The notes below the pieces were generated by a model. It had not been told where the DNA came from and made no database searches. It saw nothing but the letters and a program-made list of their open reading frames with translations. A program made the translations under genes and the position numbers. A stretch of 64,000 nt of DNA. Source: Mycolicibacterium pulveris. GTDB lineage: Bacteria; Actinomycetota; Actinomycetes; Mycobacteriales; Mycobacteriaceae. This document shows, one piece after another, positions 18,834 through 27,839 of this stretch; within the stretch, counting starts at the first letter, position 1; each line of letters begins with the position of its first letter. The stretch spans positions 4,278,001-4,342,000 of the forward strand of contig NZ_AP022599.1 of the NCBI RefSeq assembly GCF_010725725.1. Direction: 5' to 3'.

Positions 18834-20231
18834 GTGGCTCCATCTTCTTCGATCATCGATACGGTCGCAAACCTCGCCAAGCGTCGCGGCCTCGTCTTTC
18901 AATCGGGCGAGATCTACGGCGGAACCAGGTCGGCGTGGGACTTCGGCCCGCTCGGCGTGGAGCTCAAGGAGAACATCAAGCGGCAGTGGTGGCGCGCGGT
19001 GGTCACCGCCCGCGAGGACGTCGTCGGCCTCGACAGCGCGATCATCCTGCCGCGCGAGGTGTGGGTGGCCTCCGGCCATGTCGACGTGTTCAACGACCCG
19101 CTGGTGGAGTGCCTCAACTGCCACAAGCGGCACCGGCAGGATCACCTGCAGGAGGCGTACGCCGACAAGAAGGGCATCGACGACCCCGATTCGGTGCCCA
19201 TGTCGGAGATCGCCTGCCCGGACTGCGGCACCAAGGGGCAGTGGACCGAACCGCGCGACTTCAACATGATGCTCAAGACCTACCTCGGTCCGATCGAGAC
19301 CGAGGAGGGTTTGCACTACCTGCGGCCCGAGACCGCTCAGGGCATCTTCGTCAACTTCGCCAACGTGGTGACGACCGCCCGGAAGAAGCCGCCGTTCGGA
19401 ATCGCCCAGACCGGCAAGAGCTTTCGCAACGAGATCACGCCCGGCAACTTCATCTTCCGGACCCGGGAGTTCGAGCAGATGGAGATGGAGTTCTTCGTCG
19501 AGCCGTCGACGGCGCGCGAGTGGCACCAGTACTGGATCGACGAACGCCTGCAGTGGTACGTCGACCTCGGTATCGACCGCGACAACCTGCGGCTCTACGA
19601 GCATCCCAAGGAAAAGTTGTCGCACTACTCCGAACGCACGGTCGACATCGAGTACAAGTTCGGGTTCGCGGGCAGCAGCCCGTGGGGTGAGCTGGAGGGC
19701 GTCGCCAACCGCACCGACTTCGACTTGTCCACGCACAGCAAGCATTCCGGTGTCGACCTGTCGTTCTACGACCAGGCCAACGACACTCGCTATGTGCCGT
19801 ATGTCATCGAACCCGCAGCGGGGCTGACCCGGTCGTTCATGGCGTTCCTCATCGACGCGTACGCCGAGGACGAGGCGCCCAACGCCAAGGGCGGGGTGGA
19901 CAAGCGCACCGTGCTGCGGCTGGATGCGCGGCTGGCGCCGATCAAGGCCGCGGTGCTGCCGCTTTCGCGGCATGCCGACCTTTCGCCGAAGGCGCGCGAC
20001 CTCGCCGCCGAACTGCGCAAGTACTGGAACGTTGAGTTCGACGACGCCGGCGCGATCGGCAGGCGGTACCGCCGCCAGGACGAGATCGGTACGCCGTTCT
20101 GCGTGACGGTCGACTTCGACACGCTCGAGGACCAGGCGGTGACGATCCGCGAACGCGATTCGATGACCCAGGATCGTGTCGCGCTCGACACCGTGAGCGA
20201 CTACCTGGCCGCCCGCCTCAAAGGCTGCTAG
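18834..20231 (+). CDS. glyS: Glycyl-tRNA synthetase (alpha2 type)
   Basis: A 465-aa class II aminoacyl-tRNA synthetase. Visible: [20 protein letters not shown] (about 23-42), a zinc-type Cys pair (CLNCHKRH) with a second CPDCGTKG, motif 2 [20 protein letters not shown] (about 197-216), and a C-terminal anticodon-binding domain with [20 protein letters not shown] (about 404-423). It charges tRNA-Gly. The GTG at 18834 gives the expected length; longer in-frame extensions run through the divergent smtB gene. Confidence 0.96.
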   Translation: MAPSSSIIDTVANLAKRRGLVFQSGEIYGGTRSAWDFGPLGVELKENIKRQWWRAVVTAREDVVGLDSAIILPREVWVASGHVDVFNDPLVECLNCHKRHRQDHLQEAYADKKGIDDPDSVPMSEIACPDCGTKGQWTEPRDFNMMLKTYLGPIETEEGLHYLRPETAQGIFVNFANVVTTARKKPPFGIAQTGKSFRNEITPGNFIFRTREFEQMEMEFFVEPSTAREWHQYWIDERLQWYVDLGIDRDNLRLYEHPKEKLSHYSERTVDIEYKFGFAGSSPWGELEGVANRTDFDLSTHSKHSGVDLSFYDQANDTRYVPYVIEPAAGLTRSFMAFLIDAYAEDEAPNAKGGVDKRTVLRLDARLAPIKAAVLPLSRHADLSPKARDLAAELRKYWNVEFDDAGAIGRRYRRQDEIGTPFCVTVDFDTLEDQAVTIRERDSMTQDRVALDTVSDYLAARLKGC

Positions 20232-20241
20232 CGCCATCACG

Positions 20242-20301
20242 GCGAGCGTGCGTGTCGGAGGGCGACACGCCGCGAAAATCCGCGAGTTCACGCACGCTCG
20301 C
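20242..20301. repeat. 60-bp imperfect palindrome, copy 1 (flanks the AbiEi/DUF559 gene)
   Basis: The arms GCGAGCGTGCGTG (20242-20254) and CACGCACGCTCGC (20289-20301) are perfect inverted complements. The inner sequence, including GGGCGACACGCCG and GAAAATC, is nearly repeated in reverse orientation at 21279-21336. It begins 10 bases after the glyS stop. Confidence 0.9.
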
Positions 20302-20392
20302 GGCCAATCGAGGTGTCCCCAACCGGGAATTCATCCACAACCGGGCTCGCATGTGCGCGGGGCCGGCCCGCCGGGCGCTGAGGATCATCGCC

Positions 20393-21280
20393 ATGACTGG
20401 CGATATCGCGGCGCTCTTCGACACCCAGAACGGCGTCGTCACCACGGCTCAACTGTTGGCGGCGATGGGACGCAGCCGGCTCGACACCAAGATTCGCACC
20501 GGTGAACTGGTGAAGGTCTGGCCCGGCATTTACAGCCGCGACGAGCCCGACACCGGCGTGCGGCTCGCGGGCCTCGACCTTCGTGCCGAAGAGCCCGTCG
20601 CGATCTGCCTCGGAACCGCTGCGGCGGCGTACGGGTTCGACACCGAAGGGGTCGTCGACCTGCATGTGCTCAACCCCGACGGACACCAGTTGCGAAACTC
20701 CGACGGGTTGGTCGTGCATCGGCGCGAAGGCGCGCCGCTGGGCGTGGTCGACGGCCGACCCGCGACCATGCCGGAGTGGACGGCCGTCGAGGTCGCTCGC
20801 GGCCTACGTCGTCCCCGTGCGCTGGCCACCCTCGACGCCGCCCTGCGCAGCGGCACATGTGATGCCCGTCAGCTGCGTGTCGCGGCCGCGCAGCAAGCGG
20901 GCAGGCGCGGCATTGTGGCCGTGCGCGAACTGATCCCGCTCGCACGGGCCGAAGCAGAGTCGCCGATGGAAAGCGAGGCGCGGCTGGTCATGATCGACGG
21001 CGGACTGGCGCCGACAGAGCTGCAGTTCGAGATCGTTGACCGCGATTTCAGAACGTGGCGAGTCGATTTCGCGTGGCCCGAGGGCAAGCTCGCCGTCGAA
21101 TACGACGGGTTCGATTGGCACAGCGACCAGGACCAGTTTCGCCGGGACCGCTTGAAGCGGGCTGCCCTGCAGGAGGTCGGCTGGAGTGTGCTGTCGGTGG
21201 TGTTCGACGACGTGCGGCATCGGCCGTGGGAGATGCTGCGGCGTATCGAGACCGAGTTGCGGCGGACGCGGGCGGCGTGA
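20393..21280 (+). CDS. AbiEi-like winged-helix / DUF559 nuclease-fold protein
   Basis: A 295-aa protein. The N-terminal part (GVVTTAQLLAAMGRSRLDTK, then GELVKVWPGIYS, about 15-55) resembles the AbiEi/type IV antitoxin winged helix. The C-terminal part resembles DUF559, a PD-(D/E)xK Vsr-like endonuclease fold: ESEARL (about 187), WRVDFAWPEGKLAVEYDGFD (about 222-241) and RDRLKRAALQEVGW. Asp in VDFAWPE and Glu in VEYDG would be the catalytic pair. Such genes are common in actinobacteria with unproven function. No partner toxin gene adjoins it. Inverted copies of a palindromic repeat flank it on both sides, the downstream copy starting within its stop codon. Confidence 0.72.
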   Translation: MTGDIAALFDTQNGVVTTAQLLAAMGRSRLDTKIRTGELVKVWPGIYSRDEPDTGVRLAGLDLRAEEPVAICLGTAAAAYGFDTEGVVDLHVLNPDGHQLRNSDGLVVHRREGAPLGVVDGRPATMPEWTAVEVARGLRRPRALATLDAALRSGTCDARQLRVAAAQQAGRRGIVAVRELIPLARAEAESPMESEARLVMIDGGLAPTELQFEIVDRDFRTWRVDFAWPEGKLAVEYDGFDWHSDQDQFRRDRLKRAALQEVGWSVLSVVFDDVRHRPWEMLRRIETELRRTRAA

Positions 21281-21336
21281 GCGTGCGTAAAGTCGCGATT
21301 TTCCCCGGCGTGTCGCCCTCTGACACGCACGCTCGC
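21279..21336. repeat. 58-bp imperfect palindrome, copy 2 (inverted relative to copy 1)
   Basis: GAGCGTGCGT (21279-21288) pairs with ACGCACGCTC (21325-21334). Reverse-complemented, the unit matches 20242-20301 at most positions by eye, including the inner GGGCGACACGCCG and GAAAATC blocks. It overlaps the stop codon of the upstream gene. Confidence 0.9.
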
Positions 21337-21372
21337 GCAGAAGGTCGCGCAGAAGGTCGCGCCGAAGGTGAC
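21337..21372 (+). repeat. Three tandem 12-bp units (GCAGAAGGTCGC)
   Basis: Two perfect copies of GCAGAAGGTCGC are followed by a degenerate third, GCCGAAGGTGAC, immediately after palindrome copy 2 and just before the stop of the minus-strand TPM-domain gene. Copy number could vary between strains. Confidence 0.85.
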
Positions 21373-21381
21373 ACCTAGAGG

Positions 21382-23355
21382 CTAGAAGCGGCCGCCGCCG
21401 CCCGAGAAGCCGCCGCCGGAGCCGCCGAACGAACCGGGGCTGAACCCGCCCCCACCGAAGCCGCCGAAGCCGCCGCGCATCGCGCCGCCCAACATGTTGC
21501 CGATGAGGATGCCGCCGATGACCGCGCCCATGTTCCCGCCGCCGCCACCGTACGGGCCCATGTAACTGCGCCGCGCCTGCTCGACGTCGGCGTTGGCCAA
21601 CGCCTGAGCCTGGGCGGCCAGCATCGCCGCGCCGTTGGCATGCGCGATCGCCTCGGCGGGATCGGTCGACCGCTTGGCCTCCGCGGCACCGATCTGCCGC
21701 ACCGCCTCCGCGAGGCGCGTACGCGCCTCCGGACCGATGGTGCCGCGTCGGGTGTCGATGAAATCCGATACCGACCGCACCCGTGACCGCGCGGTGAACA
21801 ACGCCTCCTCGAGCGCCCGGTTCAGCCGTTCGGCGGCCTCCCGTTCCTGTTCGACGGCGGCCAACAGCCGATCCAGGTCGGCGTCGGCCTTCGTCAGCTC
21901 GGTGAACGTGCCGAGCGGGTCGACCGTTCCGGCGCGCTGCGCGGCGGCGACGGCGGCCGCCGCGGCGTCTCGGGCAGCCGTCAGCTGATCGGCCTGCGGC
22001 ACCGACCCCTGCGCCAGCAACGCGCCCGCTTGCTCGATACCGGCCTTGATGTCCTCGATCGCGGCAGGCAGCGCCGCCGCAGCGCGCCGGATGTCGCTGG
22101 CCGCGCTGTCCACCGCATCCAGTAACGAATTGGCCTGTCCCAGCGCCGATTCGCCGGCCCGCACGCTCTCGACGAGCTCGGTTTGCCGGCCTGCCACGGG
22201 CCGCTCGGCCAACTCCCGAGCGCGGCCGATGTTGCGGTCGGCGAACTCGAGCAGCTCCTTGGCTGTGTCCACGTTGTCGGCCACCGACGCCAGCGCCGCG
22301 GCGTCGAACTCGTTGTGCAGTTCAGCCAGCTTCTGCTGCGACGGGCCGATCCGCGCGGTGATGTCGACGAGCTGCTGGGTCATCTTGTTCAGCCGTGCCG
22401 GCGCGTTGATCACGAGGTCGCGCAGCCGGGCGAACTCCTCCTTGCGCGCATCGAGTTCGCGGTCCGCCTTGGCCGCCGCCACCACCACGCGCGTCAACAG
22501 GTCCCGACGTTGCGCCGGGGTCTCGGGAATCGCGTCGTCGAGCTGCTGGCGCACGTTGAACGCTTGCATCAGAGTGGTTTTCGCGTTGCGTACCGCCTCC
22601 GCGAACGGGGCGGTCTGCGCCTCCCCGAACTCTTCGACGGCCAGCTCGAGCTCGTGTTCGCTGGTGCGCACCGCGTTGTCGACCTCGACCACCATCGTCC
22701 GGGACAGGTCGTCGAGGGCATCGAGCGACACCGCCGCCAACGCGTTCGGATCCGTCGGGTCCACCCGGCGCGCCGCCGCGAACTCGGCCTCGCGGCGCTT
22801 GCGACGTCGACGTCGGCTCCACAGCCACAGGCCCAGCACGGCGACGGCGATGACGGCCAGCGCCACCAGCACCGGCACCCAGCCGATCCCGCCCCCCGCG
22901 GGGGAGTTCAGCCCGGTGGCCGCCGCGACCGCCGCGCCCGCCCAGTCGCCGCGGCGCAGCGCCGGTTCGATGTCGTCGCGCTGCAACGCCGCGGCGTCGG
23001 ATTGGTCCATCACCGCCGAGGGCACCTGAAAGGCGTAGGCGCGTTCGCCCGTGGCCACCGCCAGCAGCGCATCGCGGTCACCGAAGTCGCTGAGCTGCAT
23101 GGTGGTTCGCGCCCATGACACGGGGCTTTGGCTGAAGCTGTCGACATAGACCACCCACAGCCGGACGCGTTTGTCGGTGTAGAGCTGCTCCACGGCGGCC
23201 TCGACCTGGGCGCGCTGGTCGGGCGACAGCACGCCTGCGCGGTCGGTGACGTAGCCCGGCACCCGGAACGGTGGTTCGGCAGCGGCCGTCGGCGCCAGAA
23301 GGGTACCGGCGACGAACACCGTGAACACGAGGCTGAGCAGACGGGCGAGGCGCAT
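21382..23355 (-). CDS. Membrane-anchored TPM-domain protein with coiled-coil and Gly-rich tail (Rv2345-like)
   Basis: A 657-aa protein. A signal peptide (about 1-27, ending TAAAE) leads into an extracytoplasmic TPM domain (about 28-155, with [20 protein letters not shown]). One transmembrane helix follows (about 180-202, [21 protein letters not shown]), then a basic RRRRRKRRE stop-transfer, a long Ala/Glu-rich helical region likely coiled coil (about 210-590), and a C-terminal tail of Gly/Phe repeats (about 600-657). TPM domains occur in proteins linked to photosystem or membrane-complex maintenance, some with phosphatase activity; the role here is unknown. It is divergent from dgt. Confidence 0.85.
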   Translation of the reverse strand: MRLARLLSLVFTVFVAGTLLAPTAAAEPPFRVPGYVTDRAGVLSPDQRAQVEAAVEQLYTDKRVRLWVVYVDSFSQSPVSWARTTMQLSDFGDRDALLAVATGERAYAFQVPSAVMDQSDAAALQRDDIEPALRRGDWAGAAVAAATGLNSPAGGGIGWVPVLVALAVIAVAVLGLWLWSRRRRRKRREAEFAAARRVDPTDPNALAAVSLDALDDLSRTMVVEVDNAVRTSEHELELAVEEFGEAQTAPFAEAVRNAKTTLMQAFNVRQQLDDAIPETPAQRRDLLTRVVVAAAKADRELDARKEEFARLRDLVINAPARLNKMTQQLVDITARIGPSQQKLAELHNEFDAAALASVADNVDTAKELLEFADRNIGRARELAERPVAGRQTELVESVRAGESALGQANSLLDAVDSAASDIRRAAAALPAAIEDIKAGIEQAGALLAQGSVPQADQLTAARDAAAAAVAAAQRAGTVDPLGTFTELTKADADLDRLLAAVEQEREAAERLNRALEEALFTARSRVRSVSDFIDTRRGTIGPEARTRLAEAVRQIGAAEAKRSTDPAEAIAHANGAAMLAAQAQALANADVEQARRSYMGPYGGGGGNMGAVIGGILIGNMLGGAMRGGFGGFGGGGFSPGSFGGSGGGFSGGGGRF

Positions 23356-23427
23356 GATCGCCAATGTAATGCGGCGCGCGTCCTCACCACGCGCTACCCG
23401 CGAACACGGCTGGCAGACTGTGGTGCG

Positions 23428-24684
23428 GTGGCAGCGAATTCCGATCCGTACAACGACCTCGACCGCGAGCGGCTGGTGGTCGAACCGCCCAAGGCTGCCG
23501 GTCTGCCGGGCACCGACAACGAGCACCGCACCGACTTCGCCCGCGACCGGGCCCGCGTGCTGCACAGCGCGGCGCTGCGCCGGCTGGCCGACAAGACGCA
23601 GGTCGTCGGGCCCCGCCAGAGCGAGACGCCGCGCACCCGGTTGACCCACTCGCTGGAGGTGGCCCAGATCGGCCGCGGGATGGCCATCGGGCTGGGTTGC
23701 GACCCCGACCTCGTCGACCTCGCCGGGCTGGCGCACGACATCGGCCATCCGCCGTACGGGCACAACGGTGAGCGCGCGCTGAACCAGATCGCCGCCGAGC
23801 ACGGGGGCTTCGAAGGCAACGCCCAGAACATTCGGATCCTGACCCGTCTCGAGCCGAAAACCCTTGACGCGCAGAACCACAGCGCGGGCCTGAACCTGAC
23901 GCGCGCGGCGTTGGACGCCGTCACGAAGTATCCGTGGCGTCGCGACGGGCGGCAGCGCAAGTTCGGCTTCTACGAGGACGACGCGGCGGCCGCCGACTGG
24001 ATCCGGTTGGGTGCTCCGGCGCGCCGGCCGTGCCTGGAGGCCCAGATCATGGACTGGGCCGACGACGTCGCCTACTCGGTGCACGACGTCGAGGACGGCG
24101 TCATCTCGGGTCGCATCGACATGCGGGTGCTGGCCGACGCCGACGCGGTCGCCGTCCTCGCCCGGCTCGGCGAATCCAGCGGGATGGGCGCGGGTCTGCC
24201 CGCCGACGATCTGGCGGCGGCCGCGGCGCGGCTGTCGAACCTGCCGGTGGTCGCCGCTGTCGGCAAGTACGACGGCACCCTGGGCGCGTCCGTGGCGCTG
24301 AAGCGGTTGACCAGCGAGTTGGTCGGACGCTTCGCGTCGGCGGCGATCGCGGCCACCCGGGAGGTCGCCGGGCAGGGCCCGTTGGTGCGGTACGCCGCCG
24401 ACCTGGCCGTGCCCGACCTGGTGCGCGCGGAGGTCGCGGTGCTCAAGATCCTGGCGCTGCAGTTCATCATGTCCGACCCGAGGCACCTGGAACTGCAGGC
24501 CCAGCAGCGGGAACGCATCCACCGCGTCGCGGACTGGCTGCTCGCCGGAGCGCCCGCGACGCTGGACCCGATCTTCGTCCCAGCGTTCAACGCCGCCGCC
24601 GACGACGGTGCGCGGGTCCGGGTGATCGTCGACCAGATCGCGTCCTACACCGAGGGTCGTCTGGAACGGCTCGAACCCGCATAA
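23428..24684 (+). CDS. dgt: Deoxyguanosinetriphosphate triphosphohydrolase-like HD protein
   Basis: A 418-aa HD-domain hydrolase: [16 protein letters not shown] (about 71-86), [15 protein letters not shown] (about 104-118, the HD pair plus further His) and a later Asp in [13 protein letters not shown] (about 209). The family cleaves dNTPs to nucleoside and triphosphate. The GTG at 23428 gives the expected N-terminus; it lies 40 bases upstream of dnaG, the mycobacterial order Rv2344c-Rv2343c. Confidence 0.93.
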   Translation: MAANSDPYNDLDRERLVVEPPKAAGLPGTDNEHRTDFARDRARVLHSAALRRLADKTQVVGPRQSETPRTRLTHSLEVAQIGRGMAIGLGCDPDLVDLAGLAHDIGHPPYGHNGERALNQIAAEHGGFEGNAQNIRILTRLEPKTLDAQNHSAGLNLTRAALDAVTKYPWRRDGRQRKFGFYEDDAAAADWIRLGAPARRPCLEAQIMDWADDVAYSVHDVEDGVISGRIDMRVLADADAVAVLARLGESSGMGAGLPADDLAAAAARLSNLPVVAAVGKYDGTLGASVALKRLTSELVGRFASAAIAATREVAGQGPLVRYAADLAVPDLVRAEVAVLKILALQFIMSDPRHLELQAQQRERIHRVADWLLAGAPATLDPIFVPAFNAAADDGARVRVIVDQIASYTEGRLERLEPA

Positions 24685-24724
24685 GGATGCTCGGGCGCCG
24701 AGGCCCTCGGCCTAGACTGTGCGC

Positions 24725-26653
24725 GTGGCAGGCCGCATTCCCGATCGTGACATCGCGGCCATTCGTGAACGCATCCGCATCGAAGACGTCGTTGGGGATT
24801 ACGTGCAGCTGCGCCGGGCCGGCGCGGACTCGATGAAGGGGCTGTGCCCGTTCCACGACGAGAAGACGCCGTCGTTTCACGTGCGCCCCAACCACGGCCA
24901 CTTCCACTGCTTCGGCTGCGGCGAGGGTGGCGACGTCTACGCCTTCATCCAGAAGATCGAACACGTCAGCTTCGTCGAATCGGTCGAACTGCTCGCCGAC
25001 CGCGTCGGCTACACGATCACCTACACCGGCGCCTCGGCGACCAACGTGCAGCGTGACCGCGGCAGCCGCAGCCGGCTGCTGGCCGCCAACGCGGCCGCTC
25101 AGGAGTTCTACGCCGAAGCGCTGCAGTCCGAGGAGGCCGCGCCGGCGCGCCAATTCCTGCTCGACCGCAACTTCGATGCCGAGGCCGCCGCCCGGTTCGG
25201 CTGCGGCTTCGCGCCGTCGGGCTGGGATATGTTGACAAAGCACCTGTTGCGCAAGGGTTTCGAGTTCAAGGAGCTCGAGGCCGCCGGGCTGTCGCGGGAA
25301 GGGCGCCGTGGCCCCATGGATCGCTTTCACCGCAGGCTGCTGTGGCCGATCCGGGCCAGCAGCGGCGAGGTGATCGGGTTCGGTGCCCGGCGGATCTTCG
25401 ACGACGACCCGATGGAGGCCAAGTACGTCAACACCCCTGAGACCGTGCTGTACAAGAAGTCCTCGGTGTTGTTCGGACTGGATCTGGCCAAGCGCGACAT
25501 CGCCAAATCGCACCGCGCCGTCGTCGTCGAGGGCTACACCGACGTGATGGCCATGCACCTGGCCAACGAGACCACCGCGGTGGCCTCCTGCGGCACCGCG
25601 TTCGGCGATGGGCACCTGTCGCTGCTGCGCCGGCTGATGATGGACGACAACTGGTACCGCGGCGAGCTGATCTTCGTGTTCGACGGTGACGAGGCCGGCC
25701 AGGCGGCGGCGCTGAAGGCGTTCGACGGCGACCAACAGGTCGCCGGAAAGTCCTTCGTGGCAATCGCTTCCGATGGGATGGACCCGTGCGACCTGCGGCT
25801 GAAATCCGGCGACAAGGCGCTGCGGGACCTGGTGGCCCGGCGCATCCCGATGTTCGAGTTCGCCATCCGCAGCCTCATCCCCGACGGCGACGTGCTCGAC
25901 AACGACCCGCAGGCTCAGGTCGACGCGCTGCGCCAGTGCGTGCCGCTGGTGGCCCGGATCCGTGACTACGCGCTGCGCGACGAGTACGCGCGCCGGCTGG
26001 CCGGCTGGACGGGATGGCGCGACGAGGGCCAGGTGCTGTCGCGGGTGCGCGAGGAGGCCCAGAAGCGCGGCATGCCCGACCGCGGCCGGCGGCGCCGCGC
26101 GACGACCGAAGCCCCGCCGCGACGGGCCGCCGCGCAGCCGGAGGCGGCCGCCGCGCGGCCCGACCCCAACGATCCGACCCTGTGGCCGCAGCGGGAGGCG
26201 CTCAAGGCGGCGCTTCAGTACCCGGCGCTGGCCGGGCCGGTGTTCGATTCGCTGACCGTGGAGAGCTTCACCCATCCTGGCTACGCGGCCGTGCGAGCGG
26301 CGATCGAGGCCGCGGGCGGCGCGTCGGCGGGGCTGTCGGGCGCACAGTGGATCGAGGTCGTCCGCGACAAGACCGCGGCCCCGGCCGCGGCGAGCTTGGT
26401 CAACGAGCTCGGGGTGGAGGCCATCAACGTCGACGACGACGAACGGCTGCCGCGCTACATCGGTGGGGTGCTGGCCCGGCTGCAGGAAGTGTGGGTGGGA
26501 CGCCAGATCGCCGAGGTCAAGTCGAAACTGCAGCGCATGTCGCCGGTCGATCGGGGCGACGAGTACCACGCGCTGTTCGGGGATCTGGTGGCGATGGAGG
26601 CCTATCGCCGCAGCCTGCTGGAACAGGCCAGCGGCGACGACATGACTGCGTGA
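24725..26653 (+). CDS. dnaG: DNA primase DnaG
   Basis: A 642-aa primase. The N-terminal CHC2 zinc finger is clear (LCPFHDEKTPSFHV then HFHCFGCGEGGD, about 40-75). The TOPRIM core has AVVVEGYTDVMAMH (about 262-275) and FVFDGDEAGQAA (about 318-329). The C-terminal region, rich in Arg/Ala/Pro near 455-480 then helical, is the helicase-interacting part. The GTG at 24725 matches mycobacterial homologs (AGRIPDRDI N-terminus); a GTG two codons earlier is possible. Confidence 0.96.
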   Translation: MAGRIPDRDIAAIRERIRIEDVVGDYVQLRRAGADSMKGLCPFHDEKTPSFHVRPNHGHFHCFGCGEGGDVYAFIQKIEHVSFVESVELLADRVGYTITYTGASATNVQRDRGSRSRLLAANAAAQEFYAEALQSEEAAPARQFLLDRNFDAEAAARFGCGFAPSGWDMLTKHLLRKGFEFKELEAAGLSREGRRGPMDRFHRRLLWPIRASSGEVIGFGARRIFDDDPMEAKYVNTPETVLYKKSSVLFGLDLAKRDIAKSHRAVVVEGYTDVMAMHLANETTAVASCGTAFGDGHLSLLRRLMMDDNWYRGELIFVFDGDEAGQAAALKAFDGDQQVAGKSFVAIASDGMDPCDLRLKSGDKALRDLVARRIPMFEFAIRSLIPDGDVLDNDPQAQVDALRQCVPLVARIRDYALRDEYARRLAGWTGWRDEGQVLSRVREEAQKRGMPDRGRRRRATTEAPPRRAAAQPEAAAARPDPNDPTLWPQREALKAALQYPALAGPVFDSLTVESFTHPGYAAVRAAIEAAGGASAGLSGAQWIEVVRDKTAAPAAASLVNELGVEAINVDDDERLPRYIGGVLARLQEVWVGRQIAEVKSKLQRMSPVDRGDEYHALFGDLVAMEAYRRSLLEQASGDDMTA

Positions 26654-26713
26654 GTGCCTGTAACGCGATAGGGTGAGCTCGCTATAAAACCGTCGGGGAA
26701 CGGTCAGAAAGGC

Positions 26714-27013
26714 GTGCTCGTGACATCGACCAACAACCGGCTGCGGCGGCGCGTTGCTGCCGGCGCCATCGCGGTGGCGGCCGTCGCGGCGCCGTTCGTG
26801 TCATCCGCGCTGGTCACCGCCGCTCCTGACGTTCAGGCGGCGCCGTGTCTTGCCTGGTTCGGCAACAAGGAAGACGGCCGGTGCCTCGGCTACTCCACCG
26901 GCAACGGCGTCAATGTCGGTACGCCGGAGATCGGCCTCTACGGCCCCAACGGCCCGGGTTTCAGCACCGGCCCGCTGTTGCCGGGCACCACCATCACCGA
27001 GGGCATCAACTAG
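26714..27013 (+). CDS. Small secreted protein of unknown function (Rv2342-like position)
   Basis: A 99-aa protein with an Arg-rich n-region, a hydrophobic stretch (AAGAIAVAAVAAPFVSSALV) and a likely signal-peptidase site near VQA-AP. The short mature part has two Cys (APCLAWFGNKEDGRCLGYST) that could form a disulfide, then a Gly/Pro-rich tail. GTG at 26714 or 26720 could be the start. Its stop codon overlaps that of the convergent gene (CTAG). Confidence 0.75.
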   Translation: MLVTSTNNRLRRRVAAGAIAVAAVAAPFVSSALVTAAPDVQAAPCLAWFGNKEDGRCLGYSTGNGVNVGTPEIGLYGPNGPGFSTGPLLPGTTITEGIN

Positions 27014-27264
27014 CGGCGCTGGCCGCGCTGCGCGGCGTCGGGCCCGATGACCGTAATGTCGGGGTCGATCTCGGTCAGGGTGACCATCGCCGGGTCCGGT
27101 GAGACCCGGTCGGCGATCTTGCGTCGACCCGCATCGATCACGGCCTTGGCGGCAGGGCTCTCGGTGACCGCTTTGTAGGTCCCGGCGATCTGTTCGTACC
27201 GACGCCGGCCAGCCTTCGAGCCCAACACGTAGCCGACAGCCAATACGACGAGATACCGGATCAC
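27010..27264 (-). CDS. Small membrane-associated conserved hypothetical protein
   Basis: 84 aa from a GTG at 27264 preceded by a GGGAGGGG ribosome site. The N-terminal segment VIRYLVVLAVGYVLGSKAGR is a single membrane helix with a GSKAGRRRYEQI motif seen in short actinobacterial YtxH-like membrane proteins; the rest is polar. Function is unknown. Confidence 0.75.
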   Translation of the reverse strand: MIRYLVVLAVGYVLGSKAGRRRYEQIAGTYKAVTESPAAKAVIDAGRRKIADRVSPDPAMVTLTEIDPDITVIGPDAAQRGQRR

Positions 27265-27412
27265 AGGGCCCCTCCCAGTCGACGTTGCGTACCCGTCCAT
27301 CCTGCCTCACCCGGCGGGGTGCGTGCCGGGTGGCGGCGTATTGGCGGGCCGCGCGGCACGTAAGCTAGAGTCATCCCTCGATCCGCGGACGTCTACCTTC
27401 GCGGGTGAGCGA

Positions 27413-27485
<73 letters not shown>

Positions 27486-27488
27486 CCA

Positions 27489-27771
27489 TCACGGCAAAAT
27501 TCACGCGCTCGGCCGCCGAGAGCGATAATGTGGTCGCGATCACAGAAGCGTCCTCGGGGGCGACACCGGTCAGGACGCCGACGTGTTCACACCGCGCGAC
27601 AAAACGACCGTGCGCGCCCGGAGCTTCGGCGGCACGGCCCTGCCTGAGCGCGGCACGAGACACCACAGCTCGACGCTGACAGGCGGAGAGCACTTCGGGC
27701 GCCGGCCCGTCACCGAGCAGGTGGCGGGCCGACGCGTTCGTAGGCCCGCGGCGCTGGGCCCCCTCTTTCGC
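27489..27771. other. Gene-free gap after tRNA-Asn
   Basis: About 280 bases with only short overlapping frames on both strands, none with a ribosome site or recognisable protein. No integrase or attachment repeat of the tRNA 3' end was seen here. It ends at the large palindrome at 27772. Confidence 0.6.
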
Positions 27772-27829
27772 CGAGCAGACGTGAACACCCCCTGAATTGC
27801 CCGAATTTGGGGGCGTTCACGTCTGCTCG
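27772..27829. terminator. Large near-perfect palindrome between tRNA-Asn and the acyl-CoA dehydrogenase 3' end
   Basis: CGAGCAGACGTGAACACCCC (27772-27791) is matched by GGGGCGTTCACGTCTGCTCG (27810-27829) with one mismatch; one more C-G pair extends the stem inward, leaving a loop of about 16 bases. It ends 11 bases from the stop of the minus-strand gene, as a factor-independent terminator would, but has no T tract. It could also be a repetitive palindromic element. Confidence 0.65.
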
Positions 27830-27839
27830 CGCAGACGGC

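Noticed and set aside
18819..20291. Antisense frame of 490 codons opposite glyS
   Set aside because: Complete glycyl-tRNA synthetase motifs on the plus strand; the minus-strand product is low-complexity and unrecognisable.
23356..24522. Upstream extension of the TPM-domain gene to 24522
   Set aside because: It lies antisense to dgt; the internal ATG at 23355 starts a proper signal peptide.
27570..27795. Short overlapping frames on both strands after tRNA-Asn
   Set aside because: Arg-rich shadow-like products, no ribosome sites, no recognisable family.
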